Assembly (NCBI GenBank): GCA_012522735.1
Contig: JAAYJU010000199.1
Span: forward strand, 1 to 39,487
Source: Clostridiales bacterium
Lineage (GTDB): Bacteria; Bacillota; Clostridia; Lachnospirales; Lachnospiraceae
Length of the DNA: 39,487 nt
Direction: 5' to 3'
The notes under the pieces are model-generated. The model had not been told where the DNA came from and made no database searches. It saw only the letters and a program-made list of their open reading frames with translations. Within the stretch, counting starts at the first letter, position 1. Every line of letters starts with the position of its first letter. The position numbers and the translations under genes are program-made. Shown here one piece after another: positions 27,002 to 34,588 of the stretch.

Positions 27002-28474
27002 ATGAAACCTATGAAGAACAAAGCCAGAGAAAATAATAAGGAAGTTATTAATCATATGCCATCAGAGAATAAGAGCCCTGGAAGTAAAACTATATTATCT
27101 ATAGTTTATATCTTCCTCGGATTGTTTGTTCTGATGATGGGCTATTTTACGTTTTTTTTACTGGCCAAGAGTGATGATGTTATTAACTCTACCTATAACC
27201 TAAGGCATGATGTTCTGGCAAAAAGGGTTGTACGTGGAAATATAATGTCAGCAGATGGAAAAGTGCTGGCAGAAACAGTCACAGATGACGAGGAAAATGA
27301 GATTCGCAGCTATCCCTATGGTGATATGTATGCCCATGTGGTCGGAAGAGTTATGCGCGGTAGGACAGGAATAGAAGAGGTGGAGAATATTACTCTTCTT
27401 ACATCTAATAGCAATTCCACCGAGGCTATGTATAATGACCTTGTAGGTGTAAAAAACCCAGGTAATAATGTTGTCTCTACTCTAAATCACAAGCTTAGTA
27501 AAGTGGCTTATGATGCTCTTGGAGATAATAGGGGAGCAGTTGTAGTTATAGAGGTTAAAACAGGCAAAATCCTCACTTTAGTATCAAAGCCGTCCTATGA
27601 CCCAAATAACATCGAGAAGAACTGGGATAAGCTCTCTGAGGATATGAATAATGAATCACCTCTACTAAGCAGGGCTTCACAGGGATTGTATCCTCCTGGT
27701 TCTACCTTTAAGGTTCTTACCGCACTAGCCTATATGAGAGCTAATCCTGATTATATAGACTATCATTATGAATGTGTTGGAAGCACAGAATATGAAGGTA
27801 TGACTATATCTTGTAGCAACAAGAGGGCTCATGGAAATGTTGACTTAAGAGAAGCGTTTGCAAAATCCTGTAATACATCTTTTTCAACTATAGGAAAAAG
27901 CCTTGCAATTGATGACTTTAGAAGCTTAAGTGAAAGTTTTTTCTTCAATAAACCACTACCGGCTAGGATTTCTAACAATCCCTCTAGCTTTCTTTTAAAG
28001 GTTGGAGAATCAGGAGTAAAGGAAATCATGCAGACAGCTATCGGGCAAGGAAGAACCCTAATAACCCCTCTTCACAATGCCATGATAGCCGCTACGGTTG
28101 CAAACGGCGGAGTAATGATGAAGCCCTATGTGATTGATAGCGTAGAAAGTGTCGGTGGCAGAGTGCTTAAGGGGTATATGCCTGAGGAAGCAGCTACACT
28201 TATGACAAGTAAAGAAGCAGATTACCTTAAAGGCCTTATGCGTAGTGTTGTTACCGATGGTACCGCTTCAAGACTGAAAAATCTTGAAATTAAGGTCGCC
28301 GGTAAGACAGGAACGGCTGAACAGGAGGGAAAGTCTCCTCATGGATGGTTTATAGGATTTGCTCCGACAAATGATCCTAAAATTGCAATTAGTGTTATTG
28401 TCGAGAATAAAGGCTCAGGTAGTGAGTACGCTTTACCTATAGCAGAAAAGGTGTTTAAAGCATATTTTGATTAG
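27002..28474 (+). CDS. Class B penicillin-binding protein (transpeptidase)
   Basis: With the start at 27002 the protein has 490 residues: a basic N-terminus, one membrane anchor (about 30-55) and an extracytoplasmic transpeptidase domain. The active-site serine is S234 in STFK (234-237), SxN is S289-C-N291, and KTG is 435-437. It crosslinks peptidoglycan and is the natural partner of the preceding SEDS polymerase. The start is uncertain: the frame is open to ATG 26963, which abuts the fold-back arm and has no ribosome site, while AAAGGGG (26979-26985) lies 16 nt before ATG 27002. The N-terminal pedestal is short, as in PbpA-type proteins. Confidence 0.9.
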   Translation: MKPMKNKARENNKEVINHMPSENKSPGSKTILSIVYIFLGLFVLMMGYFTFFLLAKSDDVINSTYNLRHDVLAKRVVRGNIMSADGKVLAETVTDDEENEIRSYPYGDMYAHVVGRVMRGRTGIEEVENITLLTSNSNSTEAMYNDLVGVKNPGNNVVSTLNHKLSKVAYDALGDNRGAVVVIEVKTGKILTLVSKPSYDPNNIEKNWDKLSEDMNNESPLLSRASQGLYPPGSTFKVLTALAYMRANPDYIDYHYECVGSTEYEGMTISCSNKRAHGNVDLREAFAKSCNTSFSTIGKSLAIDDFRSLSESFFFNKPLPARISNNPSSFLLKVGESGVKEIMQTAIGQGRTLITPLHNAMIAATVANGGVMMKPYVIDSVESVGGRVLKGYMPEEAATLMTSKEADYLKGLMRSVVTDGTASRLKNLEIKVAGKTGTAEQEGKSPHGWFIGFAPTNDPKIAISVIVENKGSGSEYALPIAEKVFKAYFD

Positions 28475-28594
28475 TGAGAAGCACCATAAGGAGCAAGCAA
28501 AAAAGTGGTAATAAATATAGATGGCGCTAAAATAATATCCTGCAGATGGACTATCCGATATTGTTAACTTTTGTGAGAAATCCATAAAAACAAG

Positions 28595-28623
28595 TTGATA
28601 TATTAGTCAAATTGATGTATACT
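28595..28623 (+). promoter_or_regulatory. Predicted sigma-A promoter for the Nudix gene
   Basis: TTGATA (28595-28600), a 17-nt spacer and TATACT (28618-28623), 46 nt upstream of the ATG. Confidence 0.6.
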
Positions 28624-28668
28624 TTAGGGTAGTCAAAGGTGACACACCAAAAAGCAGGAGGAATTGCG

Positions 28669-29121
28669 ATGATTGAGGCAACGAGCTGTGGTGGTGTTGT
28701 TATATTCAGAGGAAAGATTCTATTACTGTATAAAAATTATAAGAACAAATATGAAGGGTGGGTGCTACCAAAAGGAACAGTTGAAGATGGAGAAGAGTAC
28801 AAGGAAACTGCTATCCGTGAAGTAAGAGAGGAAGCCGGAACGAATGCTTCCATTATAAAATATGTCGGAAAAAGCCAGTATTCTTTTAGCACCCCGCATA
28901 ATACAGTATTAAAGGATGTTCATTGGTATCTAATGATGTCTGATAGCTATTACAGCAAACCACAACGGGAAGAGTATTTTATGGACTCGGGGTATTACAA
29001 ATTTCATGAGGCTTATCATTTATTGAAGTTTGCTAATGAAAAACAAATCTTAGAGCAAGCATATAATGAGTATGTTGATCTAAAGAAGGGTAATCTCTGG
29101 GGAAGTAAAAAATATTTCTAA
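28669..29121 (+). CDS. Nudix hydrolase
   Basis: 150 residues with a full Nudix box at 36-58 (G, then E, then REVREEAG), which coordinates the metal for hydrolysis of a nucleoside diphosphate linked to another group. The substrate is not evident; the short length and the lead-in GWVLPKG resemble Ap4A-type or general house-cleaning members. The frame is open to a GTG at 28639, but AGGAGGA directly before the ATG at 28669 decides the start. It has its own promoter and a strong terminator, so it is monocistronic. Confidence 0.88.
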   Translation: MIEATSCGGVVIFRGKILLLYKNYKNKYEGWVLPKGTVEDGEEYKETAIREVREEAGTNASIIKYVGKSQYSFSTPHNTVLKDVHWYLMMSDSYYSKPQREEYFMDSGYYKFHEAYHLLKFANEKQILEQAYNEYVDLKKGNLWGSKKYF

Positions 29122-29131
29122 CAAGACTAGG

Positions 29132-29166
29132 CAGGGACATTCCATAAGGAATAGTCCTTGTTTTTT
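29132..29166 (+). terminator. Rho-independent terminator of the Nudix gene
   Basis: CAGGGAC..TTCC pairs with GGAAT..GTCCTTG around an ATAA loop (12 bp, one G-U, one bulged A), followed by six T. Confidence 0.85.
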
Positions 29167-29167
29167 G

Positions 29168-29184
29168 GTACCTGGTAACGTTTG
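29168..29184. repeat. Left copy of the 17-bp repeat bracketing the island
   Basis: GTACCTGGTAACGTTTG matches GTACCTGGCACCGTTTG at 31711-31727 in 15 of 17 positions, same orientation. It starts right after the Nudix terminator. It resembles a degenerate version of the GGTGCC/GGCACC palindromes near 22700. Confidence 0.55.
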
Positions 29185-29197
29185 AAATACAGTTTGA

Positions 29198-30118
29198 TTT
29201 GTATCTAATGGAAATCAGATTGTAAAATATACATATGATCAATATGGTCTTTTATCTGGAGTATTTTCAAATGAGAATGGCGAATGGATAGAAAATAATT
29301 CTTCGGATTTTATTGGTAATAAAAACAGAATGTTATTATCTGGTATGTATTTTGATGAGAAAACAAATTGCTATTACATTAATCAGAGATATTACAATCC
29401 GATTCTAAATAGATATATGGATGGAGTAAACTATGAAGATATATTTTTAGATGCAAATCCTTTTTTGGGTGAAGATGCTGATTATATGCTATATGGTGCT
29501 GCAGATAGTGAGTTAGCGGCAGAATTGTGGAGACAACAATTGTTGGCGAGTTCTTCCTATGGGGTGCCTATTCCTACATATTCATCATCTTGGTATTTGT
29601 CGCTTTCTAATGTCGAAATAGTGGCAAGAGCGATTTATTGTGAAGGTGGAACTGCATATACGGAGGAAGATAGTGCGGTTTCTTGGGTAATTTTAAATCG
29701 AATTAACAGTACAGGATTTCCGAATTCTGCAGCAGCGGTAGTTAAAGCTAGCGGTCAGTTTGCATCTATAACGGGAGGCTCTGGCGCAACACAAGAATCA
29801 AGGAATCCTTCTATAGGTTCAGATAGATGGAAGCATTCTACTTTTTTAGCCTGTTTACTTTTAACAACGATTTCTGAATCGGAGTGGGATATTATTATAG
29901 GAAATAAGATAAATGGTCAATTATACTTCTATTCCTATACTGTTGCACAGAATAATTCTGTCTTTACCGGCACGTCAAGTAGTACTCTTAAGTACAATGG
30001 TACAGATATTAATAATGTATATGTTTTAGGTTATGGATATGTTACATCTTTTCCTACCCTTTTCAATAATTATAACCCGATTGATTACTCTCGGAATATC
30101 TATTATGATATAAAATAG
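29198..30118 (+). pseudogene. Rhs/YD-repeat C-terminal tip fused to a SleB-type cell-wall hydrolase domain (orphan toxin tip)
   Basis: The frame opens after TGA at 29195 and runs to 30118. The first ~80 codons read like the end of an Rhs/YD core (NQIVKYTYDQYGLLSG, then YYINQRYYNPILNRYMDG). The ~160 C-terminal residues match the SleB/Hydrolase_2 fold: NVEIVARAIYCEGG carries the conserved catalytic-type Glu (GAA at 29642), then AVSWVILNRINSTGFPN and ASGQFASI. The fold cleaves peptidoglycan. The arrangement core plus variable enzyme tip is that of polymorphic toxins. The rest of the Rhs protein is missing, and the first ATG (29330) has no ribosome site, so this looks like an unexpressed orphan tip, or a protein truncated by recombination. 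It is followed 13 nt later by a membrane-anchored protein that could be its immunity partner. Confidence 0.72.
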
Positions 30119-30131
30119 TTAGGAGGTATAT

Positions 30132-31094
30132 ATGAAAACTGTAGGCTGGCGTATAAAGTTGCAGATGTTCATTTTATTAGGTGTCATATTTCTGTTAGCA
30201 GGTATGGCAGTGGTTTTCTTATGGAATACAAATCAGCAAGCGGCGATGATGCCAGGGCAATTTGTATTAGTTGGGGAAAGACCTGTTATTATCAAAGAAG
30301 GAAAGGTTTATGAATATGGAAGGGATGGAACATGGAGGCATCTAGAACTTATAGGTGAAGCAAAGCAAATAGTAAGAGGAGAAATACTCTGTGTGTTGAA
30401 TGAGGATGGGAGCCTTTATTATGATAAAATAATTGACTCAGGAGAGGAGGGGCTACCTCTGACATCTGCTTATGCTTTAAATATGGCAGAAAAAGCATTG
30501 ATACTCAATAAGGAAGAACCATTTGCCTTGATTAATCAAAGTTTAGAGTATTTGGATTTCCGGGCGTTATTGCGAAATGGTGATATCCTTTATCAGGGAT
30601 TGGGCGAGTACGACCGCTATCAAATTGATGAGGAACCTCCCATATTTTTATCAGGTTCATATATTCTGACATCTCAAGGGAATGTCTATTATTTGAAGAT
30701 TGACACAGATGGTTATAGTGGTATTATGAACACTGATTTGAAGTGTGTGTATGACGGTAAGGATATAGTTACGATAAGTGCCAGCGAAACTGCTGCACGG
30801 TGTTTAGGCTTGCGGGAGAATGGAACGGTAATTTCATTAAGTGATATTGCCCCACTGGATGTTACGGACTGGAAAAATATAATTGCCATACAGCAAGGTT
30901 TCAACTACGCTGTGGGACTTACTGCTAAAGGGAGTGTGTTGTATGTTGATTACAATACAAGTAGCACCGAAGAAGTTACTAAAGCATTGGATTTGTGGAC
31001 GGACATAGTTCAGATGGCTGCATATTCCGATACTATAGTAGGGCTTAAGCAGGATGGCAGTTGTTTGTTTTTGGATATTTCGATATATAAGTAG
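30132..31094 (+). CDS. Membrane-anchored RCC1-like propeller protein, candidate immunity protein
   Basis: 320 residues: one N-terminal membrane segment (about 11-31) with basic residues before it, so the body faces outside. It has beta-rich repeats of RCC1 style, clearest at the end (DWKNIIAIQQGFNYAVGLTAKG; LWTDIVQMAAYSDTIVGLKQDG). AGGAGG at about 30120 gives it a strong start of its own. It follows the SleB-type toxin tip by 13 nt and ends in its own terminator. Its outward location is where an immunity protein against a peptidoglycan hydrolase would have to act. The immunity role is inferred from position and topology only; I do not recognise a named family. Confidence 0.65.
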   Translation: MKTVGWRIKLQMFILLGVIFLLAGMAVVFLWNTNQQAAMMPGQFVLVGERPVIIKEGKVYEYGRDGTWRHLELIGEAKQIVRGEILCVLNEDGSLYYDKIIDSGEEGLPLTSAYALNMAEKALILNKEEPFALINQSLEYLDFRALLRNGDILYQGLGEYDRYQIDEEPPIFLSGSYILTSQGNVYYLKIDTDGYSGIMNTDLKCVYDGKDIVTISASETAARCLGLRENGTVISLSDIAPLDVTDWKNIIAIQQGFNYAVGLTAKGSVLYVDYNTSSTEEVTKALDLWTDIVQMAAYSDTIVGLKQDGSCLFLDISIYK

Positions 31095-31195
31095 CAGGAA
31101 GATAATCAAAATAGCATATTTCAAAGGTATTAAGGGTTGTACATGTGGATATGAATAAGTTTTAAATCTGAAATAAAATAATTTATTTTTACATT

Positions 31196-31226
31196 AGGCA
31201 AAGTCATATTGAGACTTTGCCTTTTT
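31196..31226 (+). terminator. Rho-independent terminator after the candidate immunity gene
   Basis: AGGCAAAGTC and GACTTTGCCT form a perfect 10-bp stem with a 7-nt loop, followed by TTTT and GG. Confidence 0.85.
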
Positions 31227-31227
31227 G

Positions 31228-31515
31228 GTTCGCCAAGCATGGGCGAACTCTTACGGGTGAAAGCCCCGAAACTGCCCGGTAGTAGTAGGAAGGTTATAGC
31301 TGAACACCAAGGGTGTCGTCGGTGAAGGCGAATCTGAAGTGAAGGTAATGAATTGCAAGCTATTCATATACAAATTTCTGGTCAGACGAATAGGAATCAT
31401 ATTAGGCTATAAGTAAGGATGAAGCTGCTCAACAAGTCGAAGTACAAAGACTACACGGAATTACTTATAGTAGATATGGCAGACATATGGAGAGAAAGAC
31501 TTCAAACATCTTCTA
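31228..31515 (+). mobile_element. Group II intron remnant (5' domain I; no reverse transcriptase)
   Basis: The sequence shows the usual conserved run of bacterial group II intron domain I: GTTCGCCAAGCATGGGCGAA at the start, ACGGGTGAAAGCCCCGAA, AGTAGTAGGAAGGTTATAGC, CACCAAGGGTGTCG, TCTGGTCAGACGAATAGGAA, AAGTAAGGATGAAGCTGC, and TATGGAGAGAAAGACTTC near the end. Similarity stops where domain IV with the reverse transcriptase would begin, and domains V and VI were not found. It is therefore a truncated, immobile remnant. It sits directly after a terminator hairpin; some bacterial group II introns prefer that kind of target. Confidence 0.8.
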
Positions 31516-31863
31516 AATTCAGCAGATTATTGGTACAATGAGAGTGCATCTATCGAAAACCTCCTTTTTAATGTTTGTTTGGTTGACTGGCATTTATTTT
31601 AGAGGCTTCGTATAGATGCTTTTTAATTTAAAAAATAAAATGTTGGAAGTATATGATGTTTTCACATACCCCAACATTTATTATAGAACCTTCTTTTGGT
31701 ACTAGGTACCGTACCTGGCACCGTTTGTAAGAAAGGCGTATAAGTATAGACATTATTATGTTATATTTCTGTAAAATCTTTAAATAATACAAAGAATTAA
31801 CATGATTTTCACCCAATAGTGCGGATACTTTTTTAGAATTTGTATAGTATTAAGTGGAAAGGG
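31516..31863. other. Gene-free stretch with two hairpins and the right island repeat
   Basis: No convincing gene. An imperfect hairpin pairs GCATCTAT-CGAA (from 31546) with TTCG-TATAGATGC (to 31619) and is followed by a T-run, so it may terminate. A second hairpin pairs AAATGTTGG (31637-31645) with CCAACATTT (31670-31678). The repeat at 31711-31727 and overlapping GGTACC palindromic bits follow. The last ~130 bp are AT-rich leader of the broken phospholipase-like gene. Confidence 0.5.
31711..31727. repeat. Right copy of the 17-bp repeat bracketing the island
   Basis: GTACCTGGCACCGTTTG, 15 of 17 identical to 29168-29184. A related GGTACTAGGTACC stretch lies just upstream (about 31698). Confidence 0.55.
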
Positions 31864-32482
31864 GTGATTATTATAAATTTCTTTACGCATATTTCAATCT
31901 CAAAAAGGCTATACAAAATCTGAGCACTATCATGAAATTAAAAAAAGATCATTTGTTTACGGTAACGTCAAGCCTGACTTATCAAAAGATTTATTAAGTA
32001 TTCCTCATACTCTTGAGAATTATTTTTTAACAGTTTGTAACAATGCTGATAATTTAATGAGTAATAAAACATCTCTAAAGGAGTTCTCTTTCGAGTTGGG
32101 GAAGATTTGCCACTACGTTTGCGATTTCTTTTGTGAATACCATCTTAACGAGGAGATATTTCATAGGAAGGATCATTTCTTTTACGAACTAATGTAACAT
32201 TTGGAGTTTCTATACAATTTTACATATGATTTATTACCTAGTTTGGACAATGTATGTGAAAGTATATCATCCATAGTTTTAGATCTCAGAAAAAAGTATT
32301 TATCTGATCCTGTACCTAAGAAAAGAGATCTTAAGTATGCGTTATTGGCAGCCACGCTAGTATGCGAGACGGTATATTATTATTCTACATCAACAGATGT
32401 CATATATACAGAAGAAGCAGTCGTTAGCCATATAGAAAAAGGTGAATTTATAACATATCCCATGGCAGGAGGCGGATTATGA
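31864..32482 (+). pseudogene. Broken zinc-dependent phospholipase C-like protein
   Basis: The pieces join into one protein of about 205 residues. The first, from GTG 31864 (or ATA 31873, possibly a former ATG), reads NFFTHISISKRLYKI and then hits TGA at 31921. A one-base shift there continues as EHYHEIKKRSFVYGNVKPDL, then LGKICHYVCDFFCEYHL. An in-frame TAA at 32195 interrupts it, and the same frame goes on from 32198 (HLEFLYNFTYDLLPSL) to the stop at 32482. NFxTH, YGNxKPD and HYxxDFF are typical of the clostridial ZnPLC-like family, where His and Asp bind zinc. Two separate lesions argue for a real pseudogene rather than a single read error. Confidence 0.7.
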
Positions 32483-33623
32483 TAGTTGCATTATTTTCTG
32501 ATACCTACTTACCTCAGATAAACGGTGTTACTAATACACTGGGAAGACTATAAAATATTATAAGGAGCATAATATCGAATATATAATATTTGCTCCAAAA
32601 TACGACAAGGTGAATGATGACACTAACATTGAAAGATTTTATAGTCTTAAATTCTTTATTTATCCCAAGAATAGACTAGCGCTTCCAAATGTATTTCGTG
32701 TCACACAGAAGCTAGATGAATTCAAACCTGATATCATTCATATCATGACTGAGTTTAGTATGGGTGTAGCAGGTCTTAATTATGGTAAAAAGAATAATAT
32801 ACCTACAATATCCAACTATACAACTAATTTCTCTCAATATACAGAATACTACAATTTAGAAATATTTAAGAAGCCCATATGGAGCTATATGAGATGGTTT
32901 CATAATCAAAATGATATAACCCTGTGTCCGTCCAAGGAAGCGCTTAAACTACTTCATAGCAATGGCATTCGTAATGCAGGGATATTTTCAAGAGGAATTT
33001 ACTCGGATAGATTTAATCCTGCATTTAGAGATGAAGCCTTAAGAAGACAGTTAAATATAGAAGATAAGATAACATTTCTTTATGTCGGTAGAGTGTCCTT
33101 TGAGAAGGAGCTGGATGTACTCTGTAAAAGCTATAGAAACATTAAAGAAATCTACGGTGATAAAATCGCTTTGGTAATAACCGGAGATGGTCCCTATCTG
33201 GATAAGTGCAAGGAGACATTTCCTGAGGATACAATATATACAGGATTCCTTAAGGGGACTGAGCTGGCTAAGATGTATGCCTCCTGTGATATATTTGTAT
33301 GTCCATCATCTACAGAAACCTTTGGAAATGTAATACTTGAGGCCATGGCATCGGGGCTCGGGGTTATAGGTGCAGGTGCAGGCGGGATAAAGGAGATAAT
33401 AGATGATAGATACAACGGACTAAAGTTTATACCAAAGTATACGGATGGCCTTGAAGAGTGTATGATAGAACTTATTGAAGATAAGAATCTTAAGGAGCAT
33501 GTTGTTAATAACGGCTTAGCTTATGCTAAGAACAGGACATGGAACAAGATAATTGATGATCTTATAAATATATATTCGGAAATACTGGACAGAAATAATA
33601 GTAAGGATATTAAGATAGCTTAA
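32479..33623 (+). pseudogene. Frameshifted GT4-family glycosyltransferase
   Basis: ATG 32479 overlaps the upstream TGA and encodes ALFSDTYLPQINGVTNTLGR, the typical GT-B N-terminus. TAA at 32551 ends that frame. A one-base deletion at about 32549 explains it, because the next frame continues directly as KYYKEHNIEYIIFAPKYDK and runs to 33623. The body holds the usual landmarks FLYVGRVSFEKELDVL, GDGP, and the E-x7-E donor motif in TETFGNVILEAMASG. Related enzymes glucosylate diacylglycerol or other membrane lipids. An ORF from ATG 32610 (337 residues) lacks the acceptor-side first strand and loop and is probably inactive. Confidence 0.78.
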
Positions 33624-33663
33624 GAAAGAAAGTTAAATGCAAGGTGTGAGCTTACATAAGGAT

Positions 33664-33696
33664 AGGATATCTCGTCAGAGATATCCTTGTTTTATT
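33664..33696 (+). terminator. Terminator after the glycosyltransferase gene
   Basis: AGGATATCTC and GAGATATCCT form a perfect 10-bp stem with a GTCA loop, followed by TGTTTTATT. Confidence 0.8.
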
Positions 33697-33733
33697 ATAT
33701 AGGAAATTCCCCCGGATTTTCTATATAATAAAA
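33690..33733. terminator. Palindromic, possibly bidirectional terminator hairpin
   Basis: Arms 33690-33707 and 33716-33733 pair over 18 bp with one G-U around the loop TCCCCCGG. T-rich and A-rich ends flank the stem, so it could terminate in either direction. Confidence 0.5.
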
Positions 33734-33805
33734 AAAGTTCCGCCAAGGGTATAAAATAGCTATGGAATTATGTTGTAATTTAGTTTAGAATATATAAGAA
33801 TGATT

Positions 33806-33843
33806 AAAAAAATCCTAGAAGTCTTGACTTCAAGACTGCTAGG
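33806..33843 (-). terminator. Terminator of tRNA-Leu (minus strand)
   Basis: Read on the minus strand, CCTAGCAGTCTTG pairs with CAAGACTTCTAGG (one mismatch) around AAGT and is followed by A and seven T. Confidence 0.85.
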
Positions 33844-33854
33844 AAAAGTGTTAG

Positions 33855-33937
33855 TGCGGATGGAGGGACTCGAACCCTCACACCCTCGCGAGCGGTAGAT
33901 TTTGAGTCTACTGCGTCTGCCATTCCGCCACATCCGC
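33855..33937 (-). tRNA. tRNA-Leu (anticodon CAA)
   Basis: On the minus strand a class II tRNA of 83 nt. The acceptor GCGGATG pairs with CATCCGC and the discriminator is A. The anticodon stem GTAGA/TCTAC encloses CTCAAAA, giving anticodon CAA (codon UUG). A variable arm (GCTCGCGAGGGT region) and a T arm with GGTTCGAGTCC are present. CCA is not encoded. It has its own promoter and terminator and lies opposite to the surrounding genes. Confidence 0.95.
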
Positions 33938-33952
33938 TTAGTAACCTTGATT

Positions 33953-33981
33953 ATTTTATCATAATTGATTTTATATTACAA
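33953..33981 (-). promoter_or_regulatory. Promoter of tRNA-Leu
   Basis: On the minus strand TTGTAA (33981-33976), a 17-nt spacer and TAAAAT (33958-33953) preceded by TGA as an extended -10. The tRNA 5' end is 16 nt downstream. Confidence 0.6.
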
Positions 33982-34090
33982 GCATGAATATCAATTATCA
34001 GTAGAATATCAATAATCTTTTAAGCGGAAGTATATAGCAGAAGTATATAGTTAGTTTGAAGATAATAATGCAATAAAAAGGAGCAAGCAA

Positions 34091-34540
34091 ATGACCTGTG
34101 TGAAAGCTCAAAGCTTAATAACAGCATTTATCAATGATGAACTTGAGATTGATGAATTAGAAGAGTTTATCGGCCATATACAGTCCTGTGATGAATGCAA
34201 TGAAGAGCTTGAGGTATATTATGCCCTTCTAACAGCCATGAAGCAGCTGGATGAGGACAGGAATCTGTCAAATGATTATAATCAAGAGCTTAAGGGAAAA
34301 TTAGAGCTTTCTCAGGAAAGAATCATTCATCTTAGGTATAATTATTACCGTAAGAAGGGTGTATTGTTTGTTATAATGGTATTAATGACAGCATTTTTTA
34401 GTCTATATCATTATTTTATACCAAAAGAACAGGTTAATCCTGTAGAGGAAAGTAGATTTAAGCTAAGGACTTCCTTCATGGAGAAACGGTTTGACAAGCC
34501 GACAGAAGAGCTTGAGAAATTTTTAGAGGAATTAGAATAA
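34091..34540 (+). CDS. Zinc-finger anti-sigma-factor-like membrane protein
   Basis: 149 residues. The N-terminus has a zf-HC2/ZAS pattern: C3, then H29-x3-C33-x2-C36 (GHIQSCDEC). A helical region follows, then one membrane helix (about 89-107) and a short charged tail. Proteins of this build usually hold an ECF sigma factor at the membrane, but no sigma factor gene lies beside it, so the partner is elsewhere or the role is different. AAGGAG (34078-34083) precedes the start. It is followed 48 nt later by polA. Confidence 0.7.
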   Translation: MTCVKAQSLITAFINDELEIDELEEFIGHIQSCDECNEELEVYYALLTAMKQLDEDRNLSNDYNQELKGKLELSQERIIHLRYNYYRKKGVLFVIMVLMTAFFSLYHYFIPKEQVNPVEESRFKLRTSFMEKRFDKPTEELEKFLEELE

Positions 34541-34550
34541 GCGTTTATGA

Positions 34551-34588
34551 AAAGGAGGATTTTGCAGTAATAACTGCAAAAGATTAAT
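34551..34588 (+). promoter_or_regulatory. Shine-Dalgarno separated from the polA start by a hairpin
   Basis: AAAGGAGG (34551-34558) is the only strong ribosome site, but it ends 30 nt before ATG 34589. Between them TTTTGCAGT (34560-34568) and ACTGCAAAA (34573-34581) form a perfect 9-bp hairpin with an AATA loop. Folding removes 22 nt, leaving 8 nt, which is a normal spacing. Confidence 0.65.

Noticed and set aside
31228-31515. Riboswitch or T-box in the structured stretch
   Set aside because: The run of conserved segments fits group II intron domain I, and no gene follows that a leader could control.
31628-31816. Minus-strand 62-codon ORF
   Set aside because: No ribosome site, no recognisable protein, and it crosses hairpins and the island repeat.
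32543-32560. Programmed frameshift in the glycosyltransferase gene
   Set aside because: No convincing slippery heptamer or downstream pseudoknot, and the neighbouring gene is also broken, so decay or read error is simpler.
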